From Ehretia macrophylla (Eukaryota; Streptophyta; Magnoliopsida; Boraginales; Ehretiaceae): a stretch of 64,000 bases of DNA. The stretch spans positions 45,993,569-46,057,568 of the forward strand of contig CM075766.1 of the NCBI GenBank assembly GCA_037974665.1, in the 5' to 3' direction. Position numbers and translations under genes: made by a program. Shown here piece after piece: positions 12,379-23,000 of the stretch (its first letter is position 1; each line of letters opens with the position of its first letter). The notes under the pieces are model-generated. The model was not told where the DNA came from. It did not search any database and worked only from the letters and a program-made list of their open reading frames with translations.

Positions 12379-12636
12379 ATGTTCAGAAGTAGTTGTAGTA
12401 GTAGTAGTAGTGGTATCGTAGCAGCAGCTGGTGGGGGTGGAAGACATTACTGGGCACGAAACGATGAAATCACCAAAGCAGAAGTGAAGGGCATAGTTGT
12501 AATATTCGCTTGGGTCTCAATTACAGAAAGCCAGTTGACCAATTACGTTAATCTCTATGCCTCTCTCGGTTGGGACTCTCTTGTCTGTTTCGCCGATTTT
12601 CTCAATCCGTAAGCTCACTACACTCCATTATATAAT

Positions 12637-12686
<50 letters not shown>

Positions 12687-15466
12687 TAATATACACATTA
12701 TACATGTGACATGTTTTTTAAATTGGGTAGTAGTGCTCTAAAATTGGAATATTTGTGTTATTGGATGTCGAAAGGTTGGTTTTGCGTATTTGTCTGTGTG
12801 TGTTGAGCTTCTTGTGTATGTTAGATATGCATTGGTGTTGCTGATTATATTAGAATGAGGGCATTGAATCAGCTTGTAAATTTCAAGGCTCGACACGAGC
12901 TGACAGAGTAATTGGTGCTATACATGGTTTGAGGAGTCACTGATATGATACTTCTGCTAGTTAGGGTATAGAGGTTGTCTTAGATGATATAAATATGTAG
13001 AGGATTAAGATTGGGATAGATAGATATTTTATTTAGGAGATTGAAATTAAAACAATGAATTGAATTGCCATTTTATCAGCAAATATAAATGAATATGGGA
13101 CTGGTTTGCCTATAGCGCGGCGAATTGGAAGTTCAAAAGATTAACTGTTAGCAGCTAAGATGGGATCGTGCAATGCAAAATTTTCCATCGTATATGGGTT
13201 ATATAGTTTAAATTTTCCATGTGTTTCTGGAAGATAGTGAATTAATCTGGGAATAGTTGCCATTTTCTTATGGATAGCTAAACCAATAAAAAAGATCACT
13301 AGCACAAGCAAATATATGCTATAATACATTTAATTTGTATTTTTCAGCTGTAACTTTTGATGATCTTTGACTGATTGAGTTTGCATATCTCTTGTTGCTG
13401 CATGTGGAAAAGGATCAGTCAAGAAAGTGTTTTGTTGGTTCCTTTTTCTTTACAAGTTTTAAACTCGCGTGAATCGTTCGTGCAGATTCGTACCTGAGAA
13501 GGCCACAACATTGGCATTTTCTCTTTTAAATGAACTAGCTGAGGTTAGATATCTACTGAGTTTCAAATGATGTTCATCTTCAGCTTGTATGTTTTGGCAC
13601 CTCTCAATTCAATCCACTGCCTTGCTTTTGGTATCCAGGAGCTTAGGCGCAGGCCATGTCCTTTAGTCCTAGCGTCTTTCTCTGGTGGTTCAAAAGCCTG
13701 CTTGTACAAGTTCTTTCAGGTTAGTGAACACGAGCATTTGAAGGAATTTTCTATTGTGCAATAGTTTACATCACTGTATCAGTACTGTCTTTCTTCCTGA
13801 ATGTAGTCGTATAAAGATCCCAAGCATACTGAGCACACTTTTACCTCTATGGCCCTGTTGCTGATGATTTAACATCTGATGCAGATTATTGGAGGATGTG
13901 AAGGACAACTCAATCTGGTATGCGTTGACATCTAACTGATGCTTTGTGTATTGAAATTGGTACCCGTCCTTGAAATGACATTAATTTTTGTTTACTACAG
14001 GAGAAGTTTAAAGTGCTTTCTATTATTTACGTGTACTTTCTTTTCTTTTGAAGGAGGATAGTCAGCTGGTTGCAAGTTGCATTTCAGGTCATATTTATGA
14101 TTCCTCCCCTGTTGATTTTGCGAGTGATTTGGGTGCACGATTTGCTCTGCACCCTACCATTCTCAAGATGCCTGGTTCAGGAAAGCTAGTATCATTGGTT
14201 GCCAGAGGTGTCTCGTCTGGTCTGGATGCTTTATTCCTGACTAAGTTTGGACCCCAACGTACAGAGTATTGGCAAACTCTTTATTCCTCCGTCGTAAGTT
14301 TTAATTGCCAGTGACATTCACAATTGAACTTGTTATTTTCTTTTATTGATTAAAGGCTTCTCTCTTTTGTAGAGTTTAGGGGCCCCATTTCTCATTTTAT
14401 GCTCAGAGAGCGACAATCTTGCTCCATATCCAGTCATATGCAATTTTGCTCAGCGTTTGCAACATCTCGGGGGAAATGTAAAACTTGTGAAATGGATCAA
14501 CTCTCCTCATGTGGGTTAGTATTAGTTTATTTCTTGTTTGTCTATACTGCCACACCGTACCATCTCATTTAGTTTTTAGGGAACATATTTCTGTTTTGTT
14601 GTCATTGTATTTTGCATTTCTGTTTGAGCAGCCTGCCTCTAAAATTTTCAAATATCCAATTAGAATGTGCTGCAACCTCCTTTGCCTTGGTGTATCTTTT
14701 GTCTTACCGCTATTGGCATCTCTTAGTCACCTGTACCATTTGGTAACTCAGTTCTATATTTTTGAAAAAGTTGAAGTTGATATACTCTTGCGTGGTTTTC
14801 TTTGTAACTCCGGAAATGCATTTGGTACTGGAAAATGTCATCTTTGGCCTTGACTTAGAAAATAAATTTTTTATTTGAAAATGAAGGAAATCGGTAGGCA
14901 CTGAAAGGAGTGATTATTAGCTTAGCTCCATTGTTGTTAGGTTATTCATATTATTATATGGTTGCTACATTGTTGCAGATCACTTGAGATGTTATCCATA
15001 CGAGTACAGAGCTGCTGTAACCGAGCTGTTTGAGCAATCAGTTTTAGTTTTTACCCATAAAATTCAGAAACTCAGGGAGACAACTGGCAGGGATTACAAG
15101 CATGATGAAATATCTAACTTGATTTGTGACCTTCAGAATGCAGCAGTTGACTCAACTGAGAGCCTCAGAAGAGTAGCACTTGGACCTAATGACCATTTCT
15201 TCATGCCAAGTTCAGTGGATGACCAAAATGACAAGGATTCAGGGATCTTACAAGAGGAGCGGAAAGAGAGATCACCTCATCGGCCTAACCCTAGTATGAG
15301 TGCACATAGTGTCCTTGGCCAAATCCTGTTCGATGCATGTGTTCCAAAGAACATTGAAGGTTGGGATATTAGATTTTCTGGTTCCTTGAATGGGCAGCCA
15401 TTTGCTTCTGCTCGCAAGTATTCTGGCTTGAATGCTATCAAACGCATTGGGCGCTCAAGATTATGA
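12379..15466 (+). CDS. DUF829/TMEM53-like alpha/beta-hydrolase, copy 1
   Basis: Seven exons in frame: 12379-12608, 13486-13543, 13639-13719, 13885-13917, 14054-14293, 14373-14514 and 14979-15466, giving 423 codons plus stop. The fold-defining features of DUF829 (PF05705) are present. An N-terminal strand GIVVIFAWV is followed by a nucleophile-elbow region LVLASFSGGSKA. An acidic-residue strand LILCSESDNLAPY and a histidine segment NSPHVDH follow. This order fits a serine alpha/beta-hydrolase; substrates of plant members are not established. The Ser-rich start (MFRSSCSSSSS) varies in length between copies. The last exon adds about 130 residues past the hydrolase core, rich in charged residues, ending KRIGRSRL. 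A telo-box precedes the ATG. All splice sites are canonical. Confidence 0.9.
12638..12684. repeat. (AT)n(TG)n microsatellite in DUF829 intron 1
   Basis: A compound AT/TG repeat at the start of intron 1 differs in length at the same position in the three tandem copies (here, about 29700-29740, and about 47218-47272), where the AT part is longest in copy 3. Confidence 0.85.
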
Positions 15467-17466
15467 GGCATTTTGGCATAAATATGAGGAGCTTAACTAT
15501 GTTTCCTGACAATGGCTCGCCCCGAGATGCCTAGGAAGAGTTCAGAAGATGGCATGAGGTGATTTTGATAGTAAAACTGACAAAAATGTCTGCAATGGCT
15601 TGAGCTTCTGACTTAAAAGTGTGCAGGTAGCACAAAAGAACGTGTACAGGTTATGCCCTTGGATCAGTTTGTTTTATTGACTACCAAATCTGTATTTAGA
15701 GGCTTTTCAAGATATTATAACTTTACATGTATAGAGACATGGTATAAGCAAGGAGTAACCTCATTTTGTATATTTGTGCAGCTAAATCTTGTGGTCTCTA
15801 TTCACGCTCTTTCTTTCAGGAAGGGAGGATTAGGCTAATCCTACTCATTGCAGCTCTTTTCAGTATTGAGCGATCAATTTGGCAAAACAACTCAAAAGAA
15901 GATAAAAGAAGTATCGTTAATCTATAAATTATAGTATATCCTCATCTTTGACTTTTTGTTCTTTTTATGAACGTTTCTTTGAGCAATAATTTGTAGCCAT
16001 TTTTTCATTTTGGGAAGAGTTTTTCATATGATGCTAGCAGGCTATTCAGAAAATGGTACCATGTCGTAGGCTATTGAGATTAATTCGAATTTTATGGGAG
16101 TGGGAGACAAAAAGAAAAAAATACAAAAAATAAATAAATACCACACTAGGAAAATGAATAAAAAGAATCATTTGGACGATTTTTTTTATAAAAAAAATAA
16201 AAGATTGAGATTAATTCAATTTTGAGGGACTTGATTATGAAAAGCGAATCATCCACCAATTTAAATGAAATGTTTTCATTTAAATAATTCTCGTTTTAAA
16301 TGTGAGATGTCTCGAGTTTAAATTTGTGTATAACATATTACGTGATGCATAATATTTTAGACCTTTTTTAAATCATATATATATATTCCTCCCACGATTT
16401 AGCTATTAACTTTGAAAGTTACTTTGATCATATCTTTTATTTTTTCTTAATTTCGTTGAGGAATTTATAAAATCTAGGAATTAAAGGATAATGAAGCTAG
16501 TACATATTTTTAAGATAATAAAAATTATAAATAAACAAATAATACAATAATTTTTTTTTTTTGGCAAAAGGCGCTTTAGAATTATTTTCTTCTATTTCTA
16601 AATGAACTATAGCTTAACAGATTTCTTTCTTTTTTCCTTTCTTCTTCTTCTTTTTATGTATTTTTTTTATTATTTGGAATTAGGAGCAGATGGTGGATGT
16701 CAAAGAGTCCCCATTACATCAACACGATAGCATCGTGTAGCAATCACACTAAAAATCTTTTTGTCTTTTTTTTTTTCTCTTTTTAAAAACAAAATACATT
16801 ATCATATTACAATATGTTCCTCATTTTTAAAGCCTGTTTCTTTATAACTCGACTGAAATTTTATAAACATTGAATGGACTTGTATAACATTTATACGATC
16901 CACATTATTGAATTAAAAGCCTATGTAAACCATATTGAAAGTCAATTAAAAAATATATCTACACATGATATGTTATAAATCTTTACCAATTGTGCTTATC
17001 TCAATGTTCTTTATTTTTCGTTTTTCCCTTTTCCCTTTTTATTTGATTAAATAGTAACAAAAAGGTTGTCATCTCACAAAGATATATCTTTGTCTAATAA
17101 TCAAATAGTTTAATAAAAACATAAAAATAGTGATCCACCTCTTACACGAAATCGGACCATCCGGTCTTATCCTTACGGACGAAAGACTTGTTACCAAATG
17201 AAGCAATTTTGACCAACTGGCCAATTTGTAGCAGCGCCCCCATGCAGTTTTTTTCCTTAGCTTTCCCTCTCTGGCCACCCACCCCCTCCTTATCTACAGT
17301 TACAAGACACGAACAAGTACTAGAGATCTTTTCGCGTCAAAGTCTCTTGATCAGATTAAATCTTCATGAAACCTCATATAATCAATAACCCATCAACACA
17401 TCCACAAAAACCACCCTTCTCCATCTGCATGGAACAAAAACATAACTATCCTGCCAATCATCAAGC
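15467..17466. other. 3' flank of DUF829 copy 1 and AT-rich spacer
   Basis: Untranslated and intergenic sequence, closely matched in the other units. Short open frames at 15653-15838 and 17188-17388 recur with changes in the copies and show no family motif. The segment from about 17300 may be the promoter and first exon region of the small X exon set. Confidence 0.5.
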
Positions 17467-18493
17467 CTCTCTCTCAGGGTCGATTCAAATAATTTGGGGA
17501 TGTTGGGTGATCATCTAAATAGAGGCCTAATAATTAGATTTTTTCTCAATAAAAAAAACTCTAAATTTCATACTAAAATAATCACAACAAATAAAAGGAC
17601 ATTTCTCTAATGTTCTTTCTCATTATTAAGTCTTTCTTCAGTATATTTATTGGGCCTTAATAATTAAGCTTTATTAAATCTATTGTATATAAGAACAATT
17701 AATAAAAAAAATGAATATAAGTAAAAAAATTAATTATTTCAAGTTAAGATATATAGAAGTATGTAAACAATATCAAAATTTATTACATAAAAAAAAATTA
17801 AAAAAAAAGAGTTGAATGTATACCTCTATTTTTTTTTTTCTTGGGACAGCCTTACTTTCTTATATTATATGTAAAATTAATATCTTAATAAATAAAAATC
17901 GTTTAAATACTGACCTTCAATAGTTGGACCTTCAATAATTTAAAAATCGATTAAATACTAATCGTTTGGTATTCTTTTATTAAATTAAGATATATATTTT
18001 TTTAACTTGGGGCGCCAATCTAAGGGGGCCTTGGGGCAGCTTGGGCCGGGTCTGCTCTCTCTATAAGCCGAAACCTAATCTTGTTTGGTCTTTTCTTTTC
18101 CTTTTTCAGCAAATTATCTTTTACTTGTTTATATCTTTCTATGTTAATTTTTCTTTTTTCTTTTTTTGATTCAAAGATGGTTTAAACCATTTTACATCAC
18201 TTTCAACCTACGTGTGTCGCATTTGTATGTAAATCTTTTATTCATATATGTTAAGAAAAAATTATTTTTTTTGGCAGAATAAGAGGAGAAAACGATTTGA
18301 GTCGATGAAAAAGCTGTTGGACACCAATAACACGCCATGGAGTCGTCAATTTATGCCTGACCAAGTATGTTTTTTTCTTTTTTTCTTTTTGGCTTTTCTT
18401 CTTAAGCATTTTATTCTATTATTATAAATCTGACGTTTATGTTAGATTGGAAAGGGCGATTTGCACAGAAGAAGACGATGATGATGACGAAAC
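17350..18493 (+). pseudogene. X exon set, unit 1, first exon split by hAT insertion
   Basis: An uncharacterised small gene-like structure. A first open segment starts at an ATG near 17367 (MKPHIINNPSTHPQ), a second at 18279-18365 reads from NKRRKRFESMKK to RQFMPDQ, and a third begins at an acceptor AG before 18446 and ends after four arginines. Splice borders look canonical. In this unit the first segment is broken at 17475 by a hAT-like insertion, after which the frame stops. I do not recognise the product. The intact arrangement is in unit 3. Confidence 0.3.
17475..18054. mobile_element. hAT-like nonautonomous element, unit 1
   Basis: A 580-bp AT-rich insertion starting CAGGGTCGATTCAA and ending TTGGGCCGGGTCTG. 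Reading inward, the ends compare as CAGGGTCGATTCAA and CAGACCCGGCCCAA, imperfect TIRs with the 5'-CAG of hAT elements. It is flanked by 8-bp CTCTCTCT (17467-17474 and 18055-18062). Unit 3 carries the uninterrupted site with a single CTCTCTCT at 52059-52066, so the insertion and its target duplication are seen directly. Confidence 0.85.
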
Positions 18494-19882
18494 ATGTTTA
18501 TTTATTTAACTGCACGACTTGGACATAGGATTGAAGAAGAGAAGCAACTTTCTTTTTCCTTCGTGTTAATTCGACGTTGGGTGGTGGTGGTTTTGGATCT
18601 GGGTTTGGTGGTGTGTTCGGTGGTAGAGCTGGTGGGCGGGTGGCGAAGGATGCTGTGATTGATTTGGTGGTGGCGGATCCTTTGGTAAGGGTGGGGGAAT
18701 TGGAATTTCAATCATCTCATATCATTATAACATTCGCGATCATTATATATCATTATATATCATTATAACGATAAGTAATTGGTAAACATTCGCTATAATT
18801 ATATATCATTATAACGATAAGTAATTGGTAAACATTCGCCCAGATCTAGTCACTACAACCCCTTTTGTGAGGAGGCGATAATATGTCCATATAAAGATTT
18901 AATAGTTGTGATAGGCTCATGTAATTATGACAAAATTGTCACATGGAATTCAATGGTGGTGATAAACTAATGTAATTATGAGAAAATAATTTAGATATAC
19001 CATTAATATTGTATCTCTCTTATAATATTATATGATATGAGATAATCCAAATCTGAGAATTGATGGTGGCATTGAAAAAGGTTTAGTACTGGTTGGATAA
19101 GAAACGGCGTTTGTGGTGGTAGAAGGTGGCAGAAAGAGAAGCGAAGAAGGAGGAGGAAAAATAAAATAAAAAGGGGAAGTGAAAATAAAATTAAAAAAAA
19201 AAGTTATAGAATGAGAGTGAAGGGACACTTTATACGGGTATCGAACGGTACTGAGGGCATTAATGGCTTCTCCCCTTAAGGGCATCCCCTTGAAAAGTCT
19301 GAAAAGTCTATATTAAGACATCGATTTTCGTTGAGAGTGAAGTAATAGACTCATAGACCTGTCCCGAATGCCCTAAAAAGCGTAGGGGCATCAGCAAAAC
19401 CAAATTAAAACTTTAGACCCCACAAACAACTAACGACGAAGGTAAGAAAATAAGTATTATATATATATATTTTTTTTAATACACGAAAGTATAATTAAAT
19501 TGAGTCCGTCTTAAAATTATAAATTTTGTAAGAAAATTGTGCGTTTTAAGTATACAGTTTAAGATAGTCAAAGATTAATAATATTAATAATGAGAGGGTA
19601 TAAATTTAATTTTTTAAATTTTTACAGGAAATTGTTATTTGTATTCTACTCGACCATGAGACATTATATTTTATGAGAACATGACCAAAAAAATTCACAA
19701 ATATGAGATTACTTGTCTTCTTCCCTGAAATGCTTGTTAATGTCTTATGAATTATACTTTATTAATTATAAAAAATTATGAAATTATTATGATATCATAA
19801 AATCTTATGCATTACTCAATAGTTAATATGAATTTTTTTTTGGCTAAGTAATAATTAATGTGAATTTTGATGTTGCCAACTG
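18494..19882. other. Spacer between X exons and PreP pseudogene, unit 1
   Basis: Contains a short GGT-repeat (about 18575-18600), a direct-repeat cluster (18719-18840) and AT-rich DNA. The Gly-rich plus frame and Pro-rich minus frame around 18500-18770 follow from the GGT-repeat. I see no gene. Confidence 0.5.
18719..18840. repeat. Direct-repeat cluster (CATTATAACGATAAG...), expanded in unit 1
   Basis: Three phased occurrences of AACATTCGC (near 18729, 18784 and 18831) separate repeats of ATCATTATA and CGATAAGTAATTGGTAAAC. Unit 2 has the same expanded cluster at 35811-35930. Unit 3 has only one copy at about 52835-52871. This groups units 1 and 2 against unit 3. Confidence 0.85.
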
Positions 19883-20045
19883 TTAATTTGGGTGCGGTGC
19901 GGACCACTAAGGCCTTTGTGGTTGGGATTATGCAAAAGTTTCACGCCTTTTGGTTCATATTGGAGCTCTCTTGGCTTTTTACTTTTATTTTTTCCTTTTC
20001 TTCTCCATTAATTTGGGTGCGGTGCGGACCACTAAGGCCTTTGTG
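19883..20045. repeat. 38-bp direct repeat at the PreP truncation edge, unit 1
   Basis: A 38-bp string starting TTAATTTGGGTGCGGTGC lies at 19883-19920 and again at 20008-20045. PreP homology begins directly after the second copy. The pair recurs in unit 2 at 36970-37007 and 37095-37132. It probably records the rearrangement that cut off the 5' half of the gene, before the tandem duplication. Confidence 0.8.
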
Positions 20046-20047
20046 CT

Positions 20048-23000
20048 TTGGGTTTTCTGGATCATCTGCTATTGGGAACTCCTGCTTCTCCTTTGAGGAA
20101 AATACTGCTGGAAAGTGGTTTAGGAGATGCTATTGTTGGAGGTGGCGTTGATGATGACCTTCTTCAGCCACAGTTTAGCATCGGATTGAAGGGTGTGATG
20201 AAAGATAACTTCCAGCAAATAGAAGAGTTAATCATGAGTAGGCTAAAAAAGTTAGCAGAGGAAGGTTTCGATTCTGATGCTGTGGAAGCGTCAATGAATA
20301 CAATTGAGTTCTCTCTTAGAGAAAACAACACTGGCTCATTTCCGCGGGGTCTGGCCCTAATGCTGCGCTCAATTGTAAGAATTGTTCTACTTTTGTGTTT
20401 TTACTTGATTTGTTCCCTTTTTCTTTTCTACTTCTCTTTCTCTTCTCTATATTTAATTATGCTGTTTCCTGGATTTCTAGGGAAAATGGGTCTATCACAT
20501 GGATGCCTTTGAACCGTTGAGATATCAGGGACCTCTAAAGACCTTGAAAGCCAGAATTGCTGCAGAAGGCTCAAAAGCTGTTTTTGCTCCTTTAATAGAG
20601 AAGTTCATCTTAAATAACCCTCACTGTGTAACTGTAGAAATGCAGGTTATCATCCTACCACTGCGTTCTTATATTTTGAGTGATATATCTCTTTGACCAT
20701 AAAGTTGCCAATGAACTTACTTTAGCAGCCTGACCCGGAGAAGGCTTCACTTGATGAAAAGGCTGAAAGAGAGCTTTTAAATAAAGTTAAAGCTAGCATG
20801 ACTCAGGAGGATCTTGCTGAGCTGGCACGTGCTACACATGAACTGCAGTTGAAGCAAGAAACTCCTGACCCTCCAGAAGCTTTAAGGAGTATACCAAGCT
20901 TAACTCTCCAAGATATTCCCAAAAAACCTGTATATGTTTCTACTGAGGTAAGTATTATTTTCTTCTTGAATTCTTTTATTGCTCTATGTTTCTCTTCTGA
21001 ATCAAACTATACCGAGCTTCTAGTTGTAGGTTGGGAATATCAACGGAGTAAAAGTCTTGCAGCGTGATCTTTTCACAAATGATGTTCTTTATACTGAAGT
21101 TGTGTTTAATATGAAGCCTTTGAAGCAAGAGTTACTACCTTTGGTGCCACTTTTTTGGTGCGTTGCCAACTTTATGTCTAGCTATTACTGGTCTGAAATT
21201 TCAGCTACTGGTACTTCTCTCCCTGCTACACCTGTCAGCTTGAGCCCTGCCCTCCTCCCGCCAGTAACTAGTAATGTGATCTAGACCATTATCATCTAAC
21301 TTGGCTGACATTGTGATTGTCCCTCATAACTTTTATCATTGGCAGACCATACCCTTTATCATGTTATGTGAGACAGCGCTTGTTTTGTTTCGGTTTATCT
21401 TTGTTTATAGACCTTATAATGGCTTTTTTTTTTTTCTTCTGGAAAGCACGTTGCTCTTTGCTTGTGAAGAACCCTCCTTTGAAACATATTTTGTTCGTAT
21501 AGCCCATTACAGATGTACTAATTTTGTAAATACTGTCTCCTTACTGGTCATTCATCTTGAACATCTATGTCTAGCCCATTCATTAGCATTGATATTCAGG
21601 CCATATGCCTAAGGTGTGGGTCTGTCATGCCTAGCTAGTTCTACTTATGGATAAGGAACCAAGTTGTCGAATTTCGTACCCTTGGGAAATTCTAGACCTT
21701 CAATTTCCAATGTGTTTCCAGGTCCAAAGTATGCGATGCTCACTGCTGGGGAATACAATTGTGAGGAAAAAGGAGGAGTGACAATTCTACTTTCAGTCTT
21801 TACTTCATTGTGTTTAATTAAGTAACTATTTCAGGGAATTTCCTTCGATAATTTTCTTTGATAGCACTCTTGTAAACGAGAGGTGGTTCTTGTTTCTTGG
21901 TAAAATTGTGTAGAGGGCATGAGTTATATTAGTCCCTACTGAATTCTCGAACTTCGATGCCCCAAGCTTCCTCATAAGGAAAAAAGTGAAATCGCTTCTC
22001 TCTCAATCTTTGCTTCCCCTTTATTCTAGTAACAAACTTAAGGAGAATTTCAGTTCCCATTGTCTTTGATTACTTCTGTCATTTTCCTCCCAAAAGATAA
22101 GAAACAGAAAGAGATGAGGTCCTCGACATCACCTTGTCCCCTTCTCCTTGTTTTTACTGATGCAATCACATTGATACCTTTGAATAGGCACTGTTATTGG
22201 TCGTGTTTGCTTTCTTTTTCTTCAATCTGTTAATGTTTCCTTTGCCCATTTCTCATTTGTTTCCATTGCCAATTTTCCTATGCGGTGTCAATACCTGATT
22301 GTCTTCTTCACTTAGTGCTTCCTAGTTCCTGGGGTGTTGAAAGAGGTTCAGTGAGATGCAGTCCTCTTAAAAGTAGCAAATATAAGAGGACATAGTATAA
22401 ATATTGAAGGGTATTGGGGTGTCAAAAGAAAAAGGAATGTTTATTATTTGACTTGAAAGACAACTTAAAAAATACTGGCCAAAAAACAAAAAGATCATTT
22501 CTAATCCTGCATGTTTTTGGCTCAACAGTTAGTCACTGCTTGAAACGGGCACAAAGGACATGGATTTTGTACAACTGAACCAGTTGATTGGAAGGAAAAC
22601 TGGTGGAATTTCAATATATCCGTTCATATCGTCTAGACGTGGCGAGAAGAGTCCATCTAGCCATATAGTTGTTCGAGGCAAAGCTATGTCTTCACGGACC
22701 GAAGATTTATTTAACCTGGTAAAGTACTGTATTCTGCTTAGCAACTGGCTAGTAATTAATATGGTTCTTCAAGTTACATGTGGCATTTAGTAGTTTTAAC
22801 TGAAAATTGGTGTTTTCAGGGAGATTTTTTTTTGGGTAAATTTCACACTTAGCCTCTATTGTTTAAATATTATTTCAATATAGTCTTTAATATTTTAAAA
22901 GATTCATAGAGGTCCCTAATGTTTACAAAAGTTATTCAAAATGGTCCCTATTATTCAAACTTAGCCAATTTGGTCCTTATTATTTTTCAAAAAATTCAAT

